Positions 46,357-59,632 of a stretch of DNA of 64,000 nucleotides are shown in pieces. The first letter of the stretch is position 1. Each line of letters begins with the position of its first letter. Made by a program: the position numbers and the translations under genes. A model generated the notes under the pieces. It saw nothing but the letters and a program-made list of their open reading frames with translations, was not told where the DNA came from and did not search any database. The DNA is from Isoetes taiwanensis (lineage: Eukaryota; Streptophyta; Lycopodiopsida; Isoetales; Isoetaceae): assembly GCA_021234155.1 (NCBI GenBank), contig JAJEKV010000003.1, forward strand, positions 7,008,413 through 7,072,412, in the 5' to 3' direction.

Positions 46357-47536
46357 AAAAAAAACCCCCTGTTATTATGCTACATATTCAAGGATGGAAA
46401 ATCATGATATTTTTGAAAAGCTTGCTGATTTTAAGATGATCTACCTGCTGCACTTTTTGGCGGGCGTTCTTGGAGGTCTCACAATATTAAGTAAACTAGT
46501 AACGGTGCTTAGCGTTGCTGGACATAAGCAACGCTGGGCGTAAGTTGGAAACTTGTAAATGAGAAAAATATCTTTGCTGCCATGTAACCGTATCTATGGC
46601 CTAAATTCCACAATTCACACTAATAAGTTCCTATTTTAACTTGAATTTGTTTGCCTTGAAATTAATTTAGAGCATAGAGAAATTAATGAGGTAATAGATT
46701 ATTGATTTTGGGCTTATATACTTGGTTGCCCATAAAACAATCAAACCATAAAACCATGTGCAAGACATGCATACACGTGCCACGCAAGGCATTTTTCAAT
46801 GACAACCTCCAACATGGGGTTTATATATCTAGCATCTTGTTGTCTCTAGAACGGGATGTATTTCTTAAGGTTATATCTTAAATCTTGACTATCTTCCTTC
46901 TAGTTCACGTAGCAAGGAATTCTCTAGGTTTTTTACTCAATTGATTATGCAAAGATTGATTCTATTGAAAGACAATCATGTATATTAAAGAAAAACCCAA
47001 AAGAAACTTTGAGTCGACACTTTTTAATGCAGACAAAAATAGTTATCAAGCGTGTTGCAAGGGCCCTTTCACATCGAGTCAACATACTCTTCAGTTTCAT
47101 GTGAAGGCTCCAACATAGAGAATGCACAAAAAATGATTGTATAAGCTGATAGATTATTAAAACCTCATATACCTTGGATATGGTTTTTAAATGTAGTACC
47201 ATCTGTCAATATAATTAGAATGCTCCTGAGTATTTAGTAACAACAGAGATGAAAGCAGTGGCACTCTTTAAAAATATCCATCGGGACCTTGAGAAAGAAA
47301 GGTTCATGTGAGAGGCATGTAGTCAAGAACTTGAAGAAGCTCCTAGATAGCCCTGCAAAAACATGCAATAATAAGACAAAAGAAAGAGATATATCCCCAT
47401 GGTCTAGATGCTCAAGTCCTTGAGGTTATGCTTGAAAAATGTTGCAGCTTTAGAAAGTGGAGTGGTGATTCATAACTCTCCATTTTTTAATAACAAAGTT
47501 ATCGTACATGTTTTTGATTAGTTTCCTTAAATCTAA

Positions 47537-47952
47537 TTAGTTTGCGGTTTTATCAACATTAGAAGAGTCGGACCCACTTAGATGAAAAACACGGCTGCAA
47601 AGAGAAGTCCTATAGTTAGGAGAAGAGCGCCAAAGTAGGATAAAGGGACTCGGCACCGGATTGTTATAGCTCCCTTCGATGCGACTGCGAACCCATACAA
47701 AGCCACTATATCGCGCAACCAAATGCTATCCATTTTGCCCAGCGTTTCATCGGATCGGGCCAAATCACGCTCCTTTAATGCGGCCGGACTTGCCCTTACA
47801 TTTGCCGATGAAACACCGCCGTCGATGCGTGCCCGGGTCGTACATTCGGGAGGTCTTTGGACTGCGAGGTCACCTTTGCCCCTTTGGCTGCCGCGTGATT
47901 GGGCACTACAAAGTCTTGGTACATGACCATATATATTTGGGTGTTTCGGCAT
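47537..47952 (-). pseudogene. Unidentified membrane-protein-like ORF in the Helitron, copy 2
   Basis: Equivalent of 17191-17379. The frame 47952-47578 reads through ALKERDLARSDETLGK to LLTIGLLFAAVFF. The hydrophobic end is shared. Not recognised. Confidence 0.35.
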
Positions 47953-48408
47953 TTTATATATTAGGGACAGTTTGTCGGCAGGTGATTCTTTGCCACGGTT
48001 TTTCCCTCGAAAACCCGCCGGGCGGGGTTTTTAATCCGGCGGTAATCCGCTTGTCGCGTTTTTTTTATTGGGTCCCATAGACCGATTGGTCTCCGTGGAC
48101 GATAAAAATACCTTCCTTCCTTCCTTCCTTCCAACCAAGATGGCCACTTCGTAAATTATATGAATAATGTGATCGACTAATTAAAAAATGGCAAAACAAA
48201 CATACGAACTACCAAGAAGAGGATACGTTACAGCAATTTAAAAACATATGCATAGTGATGAGAACCTCTTGTAACATGCCAGAGCTGGCAAAAGCATTTA
48301 CAACATCCTTCCAGGCATGAGAAAATAAACAGTTAACATCTCAAAACGTACCTTAAATTGACATAGTCAAAAAATCGAAATCAAAGAAGCACCATTCTTT
48401 GCAAAGTC

Positions 48409-48735
48409 CTACATGCTCAAATATCTGTTGCAGCAGCCTATATATGCCACTTTCGTCTTGGTTGAGAAGCCCAGACTATATTTTGATAACCGTGCTGCCA
48501 AGCATTTTGCTCCCAGCCCATAAAAGTTGATGCCTCTGGCGAAGGTGCTCATGAAACCCAGAAGGAATGAAAATAGAATGTTTGAGCCTGTAAATGCCCA
48601 TGCTATTGCTCTATCCAACTGTTTTTCAACAGACATCTTGGCAATGTCAAATCCTTGTAGGCATTCTGTTGCCCTAAATACCTTGTGATGGTAAACGATG
48701 TCTAGAGCGGATACCCTGTAACGGCCATGCTGCAT
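48409..48735 (-). pseudogene. Unidentified captured-gene-like ORF in the Helitron, copy 2
   Basis: Equivalent of the 18444-18070 frame, identical from SALDIVYHHKV to the stop. The upstream part is shifted relative to copy 1 where CTGTAACGG replaces CCCAGAACGG. Confidence 0.35.
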
Positions 48736-50360
48736 GAACAGAGATCACAGAAAAAGCTGTGATGGTCTTTAGCTTTCATATCTTTGAACCAAAAAAATGG
48801 ATAACCCTGAAATATGATTGTCGGAAGAACCTCCAACAGCTTTTCCGGATGATATGCCATAAAAAATAGGTGCCGGATCAATCGTCTTCTTTCATAGTAA
48901 TGAGAGCAGGAAAAGAAATACCAAAATCAGAATAGGTTAAGCTCAGAGCAAGGTAAACCCTATTAGAACTCAAAATCTTGATAATGTTTTTGCTCCTGCT
49001 CAGTCTTGCCAGAGCTGCCATAGCTGCAAACGTACCCTAGAATAAGCTAAAAAAAAACCCTAAGAAATGACAAACGAATGCCGGAACAGGCTTGGCATGG
49101 CTGGAGCTGTGGCATTGAGATGTGATAGCTGAACCGGAAGCTTTCTGAAGTGTTATTTTTATTTTTTTCTTCAAAGGCGGCCTTCAGCATCAACCGGTTT
49201 AGGCAGCATGCTCCCCTCGCAAACCCTGAAGCCATCACCGCTTCTCTGCTCTGCTCTGTTTCGATAGGGCAACGTCGTTGCCCTCTTTTTATGTTGAATC
49301 TCCACCGTCCCTTAGAAAGATCGAATTCTCACCGTTGGATCTAGGGCGTGGTCCATTACATAACATTATAATATAAGATTGTTTCAAGCTCGTAGTTTTG
49401 ATATAACTATTATAGCAGAGCATGTTACAACTGTTATCAAAGGTCTTCAAACTTATGACATTGCTGAGCCTGAGGCAGATTTGAATGCAAGTCAACATGA
49501 TTCGAAGGGTTATCCCATAGTTCCTGATTATGGTCCTCCAGGTGGCTGGCTAGCGGCCTTAAGAACTTCCATATGTGGGGATGAGTATAGGACCTTCAAA
49601 CTATCAAGGCAAACTGATGGGACAGATTTGGAAATTGCCTTAACACATCAAAAGGCCTATGGAAAGGCTATTTGTGACTGTTTGCAAGTCAGATTTGAAG
49701 ACACATCAATAATGAAAATTTTTAATATTCTATCTTCTTTACTTATATCAAGGGCTAGCAGACCAAGAAAGTTTGGTGAGGATGGTTTAGAAGAATTAAT
49801 TACCTTTTATGGAACACCAAAGAAAGTCAAGGGATCTGAGGAGAAGGCATTGCCTTCAATTGATGCAGAAGTGTGGAGGGCTGAGTATGCAGATTACAAA
49901 ATCCATGCTTTAGCTAATTGGCAGCATAAGAGCATGGAAGATGTTTGTGCTATGATCGCTTCAAACCAAACAAAGGAGGTACGTTTCAAAAACATTCTAA
50001 CGTTGCTTCAAATTTCTTTAGTTCAATGTGCTAGCAATGCAATTTGTGAAAGCATATTCAGCCATAGAACTAACATCAAAACAAGAGGGCGTCCATTGAT
50101 GGGAGCACAGAGTTTAAATGCAAGTATTTCATTGCATTTGTAAATGGAACTGGTAAAGCAAGAGACTTTGACTTCAGAAAGAATATAGAATTGTGGAGAA
50201 AGAAGGCTGATAATCGAGGTCGCCTTATCTATACTGGTGAACCAAGATGCTACTTAGTTTAGTAGGCTGCTGATAGTAATGTAACAGCCTAAAATTTTGA
50301 TATATAGTGGGCTATCTATGTACTACCCACAAAAATGGCTTTGTGTATTCTCACAATTTT

Positions 50361-51492
50361 TTTTTTTGAAGTCAAGTATATGTATTATATTCAAAGGATA
50401 AAATGTTTACATACATACAGTTGAGTCCAGAGCTGCTACCACTTCTCGTATCCATGGATAGCAAGTCCGAGTCTGGGCCTAGTACTCTTTTAGCCTCTCT
50501 CGACTTCTTTTCCATAGGATACTACAGGAGAGAAGGACTAATTTCCTAGACCCTAATGACACAACTAGGGCCAGTTACTGAACAAGAACAACTCGGCCTC
50601 TTCTCCAAAACATATACTATGGGAGCTAAGTTCCTGTCTTTCCACATGCCCCAACTGCATCATTGCTTCAAAAATAGGCCCTCAGATATAGCAAAGAAAC
50701 CAGACCTGAGATTACTAGCAGCAAGAAAGGGAGTAGCCAATCGCACTGGTCAGCTGCCAAACTAGAGACATGATCCTCTTTATGCTCCCCTGCCGAAGAT
50801 TGTGTTGATCCCATCAGCTGCTGCAGCAATACTATAGGGGGTGCCTCATGCAATGAGGCACTCGACCTTCTTTTTACCAACGAACCGAAAGGAGCAGCAC
50901 CGCTAGAATCCTGACCCACGCCTGACCCATCTGCATCTAGCCATGCAGGCCTTGTCTTCCTGCAAGACCAAGAATGTAACCTTTCTAGGGTCTCCCGCCC
51001 ACTAGAAGTCCATGACTTTTGAGCTGTCCCATTCCTGCAGACTACCAATTCTCAAGCCACCCCTTGCTGGGAAAGGGAGCACGGGCCCTGCTAATTGTTA
51101 GACAAACAGCCACACAGTTTTTGAAACATTTGCAACAGAAATGCAGAAGTGCTCATCTTCTGTCAAGGGGTCTGGCTCTTGCAGATACTAGCACCAGCAT
51201 AAAGAAAAGGGTTACAGAATAGTACTATAGATGCCAACAACGTCTTCTTCTCAGCTGTCATAATACTACAGGGGGCCAACAGTTGTTTCCAGTCTGTCTA
51301 ACACCAAGCTAATCTTGAAGATCCCTTCCGGAAATTTTTCTAGCTGGGGACTGTACTTGAAGAGTGGTTCCTTCTTCTTATGGCAACACATACTACAGGG
51401 TTGTTTATATCTGTTTCCTGGAATCTGCATCCCTTCTCCCAGCCAGACCACTAGGAGCTGACAAGAACGAGATCAATGGCAGAAAAGGAGCA
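50361..51492 (-). mobile_element. Poly(A) retroposon at hAT locus B, copy 2 (right part lost)
   Basis: Equivalent of 23682-24818, with the same 3' break. The minus-strand frame is 51048-50668. Confidence 0.75.
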
Positions 51493-51654
51493 CTCTGTTT
51501 TTAGATAGAAAGTAAAAAGAAGTTTACTAATGCTGTCAATAATTCTCTCAATGTATGATGACGCGTTATGCTTGATTATTATACCACTGGATTCCTGTAC
51601 AAAGGTACCATTTTAGATGATTCTCATCCATAGGTGAAACCAATTGAACATACG

Positions 51655-51892
51655 TATAAAAGAGGATGATTGGGCCTTGTTGGAAGTGACAAGCCAGAAT
51701 GCCATTACTATGCATATCTACCACTCTTACAATCCTTCTACTCTAGCTCCTTTTCATGAAAAGCTAGAAAAAAGTTTCACTGACAGCGCCAAACACGCCA
51801 TAAAACAGAGTATCTGCCACTCACATCTTTTAAGCCATTTCCAAAATTTCGATATTTCTAACAATCCGATTTTAGCTTGGATTATACGATGA
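51655..51892 (+). pseudogene. B3 gene remnant (end of exon 3), copy 2
   Basis: Starts abruptly at RIKEDDWALLEVTSQNAIT, the end of the second B3 domain, and continues APFHEKLEKSFTDSAK, KQSICHSHLLSHFQNFDISN to a stop. Everything upstream (promoter, exons 1-2, most of exon 3) is deleted. It complements the 3' deletion of copy 1. Confidence 0.8.
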
Positions 51893-53014
51893 ATATATAA
51901 GATTTCGCAAGTCGTTCGAGTTGGGTAATGCAAGTTGATGCCTCTCTAACTTTTGTTTCAAGTATACTTGCATGCCAATTTCCAGATTTTGTCCAATGCA
52001 TGTTTGCACATGAAATAAAATTGCTTGAAATAAAATTGCGGCATGAAATAAAATTGCTTCTTTCTTTCTTTCTTTGATTTGGTGGACAACTCTTTCCCTA
52101 AAATGAGAAGGAAATGTGAAGATTAGATGTTTGATACTTAGCCAGATGAATGCCACCTTCATTTTCAGCATTTTCCATCTTGATGAAGATCACATCATCT
52201 AGTTAAAGCTTAAAACATCTGCTTTCTTTCTTGCAATTGTTAAGGCTTTCAATAATAGAATAACATTTCAGACAGTGTTTGCATAACAGATTGAGGTCTA
52301 ACTTAGCCAACACAAGAACCACAATGAGCCCAAAGGTAGGTAAATCTTTAAGTAAATTTTTTTCCTCTTAACGAAGCTTCAAGCAATGCTTGGATGGACA
52401 ATTTGAGAGACCTTCATCCCCCATAGGAAAACAACCAGAAAACGAAAAATAAAAAAGGCCCAAAAAATGCCAATGATTATACACATCCATGCCCTCAATA
52501 TTACGAATTTCAATTATTTTGTTATTTTTTCTAATGGTCCTATGATATGTATTCCAAGCAAAATTCGCCCAATCATCACTATAAGAGCATTGAAGGAATG
52601 GTAGAAATCCTTTTATGAAGTGGAGTAGGTCTCTAGAAGAGGCTTTTTACTAGAGGAGTAAGGTTTAAGGCCATATATTTCTTACATCTAATTGTTAGTC
52701 GAGGTTGGCTTGCTAGATCAGGAGTATCTGCAAACATATATTCAAAAGGGTATCATATTATTCAAGCTAGAGTTAGCTCTAATCATCAGAAGTAGAGATC
52801 TAATTTGTACATATACGGTCGGCACCCGTTATTGGAACTTTCCTCTGGAATATTTTAGGAACCATCCAAAAAGTTCTAAGACTCATTCTAGAGTTCCACG
52901 AAGTTCTAAACACGTTCTTCGAGAAACATCCAGAACCGGCTCCCACACTAGTACATAGAGTTCAACATTCTAGTTTTATATAGAGTTCTACATAGAGTAC
53001 CAGACAAGGTAGTT
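51893..53014. other. Copy-2-specific sequence downstream of the B3 remnant
   Basis: Absent from copy 1 because of its deletion. No gene seen. It contains three direct GAAATAAAATTGC units (52012-52060) and a short (TTTC)n run. Confidence 0.4.
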
Positions 53015-53174
53015 TTATATACAACAAAAGCTTTGTTGAGTAAAATATTCATGTCAATATAATTGCTGATGGCCTAGAAACATATGTTTTTATAGCCACA
53101 GTATATACAAAATGTGAATTAGTAGATCAAGGGACGGTTCTTCAATATACTGGACATATAAAAGATATAATGTG

Positions 53175-53264
53175 ATTTGGTGGAATGCCATGATACTTGC
53201 ATATGGCCATCTTGGCTTTGGTGTGGACGCTCTCTTTCTACAGAAGAAAATGCAACCAGAAGGC
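53175..53264 (+). pseudogene. PPR motif fragment, extra diverged copy at the end of copy 2
   Basis: A second, diverged version of the PPR scrap reads WWNAMILAYGHLGFG and then DALFLQKKMQPEG, closer to a canonical PPR (ALxLFxKMQPEG). It lies inside the extra partial duplication at the right end of copy 2 and has no counterpart at that place in copy 1. Confidence 0.5.
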
Positions 53265-54118
53265 TTGATACTTAGTTTTATGTACAACAAAACCTTTGTT
53301 GAGTAAAATATTCATGTCCATATAATTGCTGATGGCCTAGAAACATATGTTTTTATAGCCACATTATATACAAAATGTGAATTGTTGGATCAAGGGACGG
53401 TTCTACAATATACTGGACATATAAAAGGTATGATGTGATGAGTGATGATTTTAGTGGTACTATATCGTAATATGGGTATCACTATTTTGGCGATAATCTT
53501 ATATTCGAAACTTTTTTGGAAGGCGATAAATTTTGTCCCTTCAAGAATTTCTGTAGTGCATGTGGCGATAAATATTAATCACAAAAGTATTTGTTTAGTA
53601 TTTGTCACGATGTCTAAAATCTTACCATAGTATTGTTGTCATGGCAACATAATGGCACACATAAGAGCCACTAATAATGTCGTAAGCCCCCATTTACCTT
53701 TGCTTCTGTATATGAGAATACTATTTTCTCAAATGTGATTGTATCCCATGGTAAAGACATCAAATGGTATGGCTTTATCATGTTCTATAGACATTTAAGG
53801 CATAGGTAAATAAAAATTCAAACCTGCATCTCTATACTCCCCGACTATGTGAAATTGGTAACTCTATGTTCTTTAAGTAGGCCATCTGTTTGAGATTTAT
53901 GAATTGAGATTATTGATAGAGAGGCGAAAAAACTCCTTCACTGAGTCCATATAGTTGGCGATTGTGGTAGAAGAGGGAAAGCTTCTCCAAAAAAAGTTGG
54001 CGAATTAATCTCACTATTTACTAAAGGAAACCTACTAAGCATAGTGGCAAATTTTTAAAAAAATCCAAAAATATAGCAATTTTGCGATAAATAGCCACTA
54101 AAATCAACACTGGATGTG

Positions 54119-54208
54119 ATTTTGTGGAATGCCATGATACTTGCATATGGCCATCTTGGCTTTGGTGTGGAGGTTCTCTTTCTACAGAAGAAAATGCAAC
54201 TAGAAGTC
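54119..54208 (+). pseudogene. PPR motif fragment (copy 3)
   Basis: Copy-3 equivalent of the scrap at 370-459. Confidence 0.5.
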
Positions 54209-55165
54209 TTGATATGGCCACTCTTGTTAGTTTTCTTGCTAGATATGCTTTGCTTTAGAGCAGTGTAAAACAATTCATGCTTGCATTGTTGTTGGTGGTT
54301 TCGTATGTTAGAAGTTCTGACTCAAACAACCAAATTCATATTTCCCTTGCTAATATATATTGTAAATCCAGGTGGTTGGAGAAACAAGATCTCTACTAAA
54401 CCTCAGCAGTTTATTATTTTGGATGATGGAAGTTTATTATTTTGGGCATCGTAGGGATGTTTTCATGATCGTAACAAGATCTTTACTTTTCGAGGGGGGG
54501 GAGGGGGGGCAAGATATTTACTAGATTTCCATAGATTATTGCTTTATTTCATTAGTAGGTGATCACATATGTTTCTCTATTGTCAATAAATACAATAATA
54601 ATAACTCAAAGGTAGATACTTTTCTGTGGTTTAAATAGGTAGGCAAAACAAAATTTTAATATTTGCATTTGTTATTCTTGTGGATAAATGGCAAATAATA
54701 TAGACAAATAATTGATGCCTCGCATCACTCATTTTTGCAAACATGTACACAAAATTCGTAAACCAAACAATAATAAGATGGTATTACAAGAATAGTAACT
54801 CATATTATGACAACGGGTTAATTAACTTTTAGCATAATCCTTGGAGTTTTATTTAAGTTAATTAATGCAACTCTTGTGCTAAAGACACAACTTACAACTT
54901 GTAAAGATAGTGCATGGAGGATAGATCCCAGCAAGAAAAATAAACGGTAGAATTTAGATCTTCAATGATTCACCATAAAAATTTTCAAAGCAGAGCACTT
55001 CTTGGATTAAAGAAGCGGAACCACTATGATATGTTTGCATAAGTGCATTGTCATTTTGCATATCAACAGGAAGGCTTATTGCACCTGAATTTGAAACAAC
55101 AACATAAGTGCATTATTATTTTCAAACTTTGATATTCCTTTTTTTTAAATTATGCCCGACGAAAA

Positions 55166-55193
55166 GCCCAACAACGCTGGGCACTTTTTCTAG
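55166..55193 (+). mobile_element. Helitron 3' terminus, copy 3
   Basis: The same hairpin as copy 1, with CTAG at 55190-55193 followed by T. Confidence 0.65.
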
Positions 55194-55967
55194 TAATTAT
55201 AGAATGTTAGAACTAACCTTGCCATGACACCATGCCTGATGCACCTGCATTGTGAGTAATAAGTTTGTTATATGAACTAGTAGAGTAACTAACATTGCAA
55301 TGCATTGAGCCAATTAAATCTGCCTTAGAAGCAAAGACTAAACACATTTGTTGTATGAGATGCTAGGCTATTGAATCAAATATAGAGAAATGTATTGGAT
55401 AGCCAGAAAATGCTTTGTGAACTCGAAGATGAAGTCGAGGAGGCATAAACATATAGGCGTTTAAGAGGCGTAAAACGATAGGGATGCAACCACAATCAAG
55501 AGTCAAGATTGTGGGTCTTGGGGTTGGATAAGGCGCGCATGTAGTGCCTCATGGAAGTGCCTCTAAGTATGGCGGCTCATGGCACCAATTCAATGAACAA
55601 TTAGTTCGTATATTAGTAAAACTTTGAATATCTAATACGTTTGCGAAAATGCAGTGGACAACCAAAGCTAAGTCTGGGAATAGGCATGTACAGCACAACT
55701 TGAAACAGAAGTCAGAGACCCAAACTCAACTGGACGAAATGCCTAAAAATTTATATTCAGCATATAATCGAAACTAAAATCGGATTGATGAAGACAATCC
55801 TAGTAGTTCAGAATAAAAGTCCGGGACAGGATATTTTATAAGAGTACAGAACTGCCTTAAGTGTTAGGCATAACAGAACAGAACTGTCGCGGACCTACAT
55901 ATGCTGCAGTTGTGCAATGTTAGAAATGCCGAAATTTTGAAAATGGCTTAAAAATGAGGATACTCAC

Positions 55968-56906
55968 GTATGTGTTTGCTTGCTTTTGCCGATACCCTCT
56001 TTTGGCGTTGCCATTAAAACGTTTTTCAGCTCTTTATAAAAATGAGCTAGTTCTGAAGAATTTTTAGAGTGGTAGATATGGATAGTAATGGCATTCTGGC
56101 TTGTCACTTCCAACAAGGCCCAGTCATCCTTTTTAATCCTATGCAGCAAACAGAAATCATTCCATCCCGCTCCAAAACTAGTAAGTGTAGAGTAACATCT
56201 CCATATAATTTGTTTCTTTTTGAACCCAGGAACTGCAACTTTCACAATTCCTCCGTTTTTTACTGAAATGTTGGCTGCAAACAGCTTTGGAAGCGACTAT
56301 AAAATGTACGTGATTGTTATAAAAAAAGCCAGGCAGAATGCATATAACTTAATAAGATAAATTACAACAAAAAAACCTACATTTCTTCCGCCTCAGATTA
56401 TTATGCGTGAATTTCATGATATGATATCGATAAGGAAGCCCCTCCCTTGCAGCTTGTACTGTTTCCTCAAATTTTTCCGAGAATTTGGATGAAGAGGAGT
56501 TCCTCTTTTTTTCCTTAGAGGACATCCTTTTTTTCTCTATGACTCTAACCCATAGCAATTTACGTTCAAAAAGCTTGCAAAAAAGAATGTCCCCTTCTTC
56601 CATGCCCTCCTCCTGTTCAAACATACTCCATCCATCTGCAAGACATATTTTGTGATGCTGTTTCACAACTTCAACATTGTGATGTGAACCTTTTGGTCCT
56701 CGGATTAACAGAGAACCACTGCACAAATGCTTATTGAGTTTGGAAAAAGGAAGCTCCTGCATAAGTATCGCCAAGATTTTAAGCAACATATTAGCGTTAC
56801 AAAAATTGAATCAGCAATTTACCAAATGAAGTTTGGATCCAACGGTGGCTGTAAAATGGGCAAGGATTCTTCCTGCCATAGCCGTTCGTTCTTTTTTCTC
56901 CCTCAT
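55968..56906 (-). CDS. B3-domain protein (REM-like), copy 3
   Basis: Exons 56906-56823, 56756-56381 and 56296-55968. Both B3 domains are recognisable as in copy 1. Two bases are missing near the end of exon 2 (CCTCAGATTA versus CCTCGCAGATTA), which shifts the frame in the last codons before the intron. Four bases are missing near the end of exon 3. Either the copy is decaying or these are consensus errors. Confidence 0.7.
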
Positions 56907-57924
56907 TTTTTTTCTCAGCGTCGTCGAGTGAAGATTAGGTTTGGCCATAATCGGGCTCTACCATATCAGCATATCAGCATCATTAAAATGCAAAATCATT
57001 ACCGTGACAGTGGTATATGGGATAATTTTAGATCTAAAATGTAGGTTACTAAAATTAGAATGATTGTAGGTTACTAGACCTAGCTGTTGTACAGAAGGCT
57101 TTAATTTGGGCTTTTGGACAAATTTCTATTTGTTCTTTCTTTTTCAATATTTTGTTTCGGAAATGGAAAGTGGAGGAGAATAGCTTTGTTTCCATGGTAT
57201 AATACAAAACTTATGTAGCTGGTTGAGTAGCAAGGATTAGAAGCGTTAATCAATGTTAATGTTAACATTAATGTGCTTAGCTCCTCAAATGTGTGGTCTC
57301 TTGTTCAGCATTGCCTGAAGCAGAATAGAATAGAACAGGGTTTGGTTTTGTTAGCCCAGAAGTTTTAGACTTATTTAAGAAGCTGTAGATATTAAATTAT
57401 ACAAATGAAGAAGGAAAGGGTGATAACTTCATACTAATTAGGCAAAGCGACTAGGCATATTTTTCTACATTTTGGACTTGTTCAAATGAATGCGATATAT
57501 GCCCATCTGTGGTCACTCTAGTACTTGATCACCAATGGTAGAATGCAGGCATGAAGTCTGTTCACATGTGATCGAGAAGTGACATGGAGGGCATGGGGGT
57601 CTTGACTTGTTTGGGCGAGGCTGGTCATGGCGGCATAAAGGTTTGCCACACATGGGCTTCTAGTGGAACTTAGAGAGTGTCTCTTTCCCTCCCTTGTTTA
57701 TGAGGTGTAAAAGCACGAATCTATTGCCAGAATAATATAAATGTCAAAGCCCAAATGGATTGCGAGAAAAATGGCTAGAATAATACGATGTGCCTGGCCT
57801 GCAAATCAAATCCACATTACACCTTGCATTTTGTTGCTATTATTTCAAGCTTCTTCAGTACCATGTTTTTGTTTTCTGTATATGTAAATACATGAAGAAA
57901 TACTTCACTCTTATAAGATGAAAG

Positions 57925-58549
57925 TTATGATCTTGAATGTATGTACATCAAATCCTTCCATGTGATGATAATTGTAAGGTATTCCCCAGTCATCTAGAAT
58001 GATGAACATGTGGCAACTCCCAGGAATATGAAAAAAGAAATCCATGATTCTTTATGGCTCCTGGAGATGGATCTTTGGATTTGGCTTGAGTGCATGGATC
58101 ACATCGGGAAACTAAAAACCCAAAAATTAAACAAGAGTGAGTGTCTACAGAATAATAACTCAAATAATATAAGCATCATTTGGTAATGCACAAGAATATG
58201 AACTAACCAACCTTGATACCATCACGAATGAAGAATATTGGAATGTTGTTTCCAACCAAGTCGAAGTTCCTTTCCCTTGTATAGAACTACACATCAAAAT
58301 CCCTTGGAGCTCGTAGAGTTTCAGGACTTCTTCTCTCATGGATTACAATTGAAAAGTGGACAATAAGTGGGGTTTGAGCCCCAGAAGCACGTAAGAAATC
58401 AGCACAAGTCAGGTGGGATATATCATGTGTGACCTCAAGGAAACCCTTTGCACTTGCATCATTGCATGTACAACACGTTACGGAATCCTCTCCCGTCCAA
58501 ACCGGGCAAGCTTCTCAACTAGATGGTAGTCTTCATGCAAGCACATGCC
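57925..58549 (-). pseudogene. Catalase pseudogene fragment, copy 3
   Basis: Block A is 58549-58212 and block B is 58111 to about 57925. It carries the same in-frame TAG as copies 1 and 2, plus indels near 58460-58500 that break the N-terminal frame. Confidence 0.83.
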
Positions 58550-59632
58550 CTGCATTTACAATTACATACGGCTTGTATAAGATGTCCTCATTAGAAAAGG
58601 TTAATTATTGATAGGTAGAATCGGTAGCCAAGAAATGAAATAAAATAGTCCTCGAGACGGACAAAAATAATGATTGAAAAAACCGGATATCTTAGAACAT
58701 ACATAGAAAAACCCGACATTCTAATGAATCAAGTTGGTTACACTATATTAGTGTTCATAAGCTAGCGATATTATGCGGTATTCACTACGACCTTTGCGAT
58801 GATGTAGGCTCAAAAGCAAAAGCGCCTTGCAAAAAAAAAAGAACCTAAAAAAGAGAACGCGGAAACGCCGGAACAAAGCGGAGGATGCATTTGAGACTTT
58901 ACATGTAATCCGCTTTTAATTGTACTCATTTGCCAAACTTGCTTAATGCAAATAACTCTTCAAATTGCAAAAATGAAAGAGATAAGGAATGTAATACGCT
59001 TCAAGCTTTAGCAATGGAGCCAGAGGCGAAAAAAATAAACCTGCTTGTGGCATTCGTACCTGGATGTTTTTTCAGCCTAAACTTCCATAAAACTTCCATG
59101 CTAATACAAACTTGGCATATCTATGGCGCCTCGGATCTTCAAGAGTAATGCCTAACATATGATCTGGGAATGAAGGTTCTTGCCCATCTCCCGTTTCTCG
59201 ACCACCTACGGCTCCATGGCAGTAAGCCCGTATTTTGCTTCATCTATATGCGGACATTTTTGGAAGAAAAAAAAAACATCCATAACCAGTCACGCACTTG
59301 CTTTATACGGGTATAATATGGTGAAACCCCCAGGTGTGTGAGTAGTGGAAGCTGTCTAGATCATGTTCACGATGAGTGGAGCCAGAATCCATCCTTACTT
59401 TCTCGTTTTGGAGTCATTTTAGGGTAGCATGGGGCTCATAGTGTGCGCCCCAGGCCAAAGTGAGATTTCTAAAATGGGACCTGGCGCACTGTGTGAGTAG
59501 TGGAAACCTGTTTGGGTATATTTTGACCAATTCGAGCAAAATAAGATACGCAACCTACTAACTTAACATCCTTAACACCATATATAACAAGTTATTTACT
59601 TATATTACTCAAACATTTCTAATACAACAGTC

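Larger units (their letters stand above)
44034..46376. mobile_element. 2.3-kb insertion with captured gene fragments in the hAT ORF, copy 2 only
   Basis: It interrupts hAT between LCEDLPAV and the EYSRMEN region; copy 1 (14884-14900) is uninterrupted. It carries host gene fragments with introns on the minus strand, so capture was from genomic DNA. The ends (CTCTCAAACC on the left, TTATTATGCTACA on the right) lack clear Helitron termini, long inverted repeats or an obvious target duplication, so the class is unresolved. It contains the palindromic GGGCCCTTCGGGCCC near 44313. Confidence 0.75.
46496..49378 (-). mobile_element. Non-autonomous Helitron inside the hAT ORF, copy 2
   Basis: Same element and insertion point as 16142-19057 (CTAG at 46496-46499, TC end at 49378), so it predates the segmental duplication. 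It differs from copy 1 by many small indels, most at CTG/CAG sites. Confidence 0.88.
40770..50263 (+). pseudogene. hAT transposase (ZNF862/DUF4371-like), locus B, copy 2, interrupted
   Basis: Same gene as copy 1: exon 1 40770-41024; an intron carrying a Helitron (41091-43075); exon 2 from about 43110 to 44033, resuming at about 46384-46495; then 49379-50263 after the second Helitron. The TGA after GFGSD (43691) is shared with copy 1. The last block runs from LFQARSFDITII through the hATC motif. Near 50128 a change at the site where copy 1 reads CCGCTGTTG shifts the frame before the end. The large insertion 44034-46376 is unique to this copy, and the LINE of copy 1 is absent. Confidence 0.9.
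27186..53748. repeat. Tandem segmental duplication, copy 2
   Basis: This copy is colinear with copy 1 over its whole length. Copy-2-specific insertions are the Helitron at 41091-43075 and the gene-fragment insertion at 44034-46376. It lacks the equivalent of 24985-26504 of copy 1; the join at about 51655 has a short CGT microhomology. Around 53015-53350 it carries an extra partial direct repeat of about 270 bp that includes a second PPR scrap. Confidence 0.95.

Noticed and set aside
52860-52960. Heat-shock-element-like TTCGAGAA cluster
   Set aside because: There is only one good TTCnnGAA; the other GAA/TTC units have wrong spacing and no gene starts downstream. Chance in this sequence is likely.
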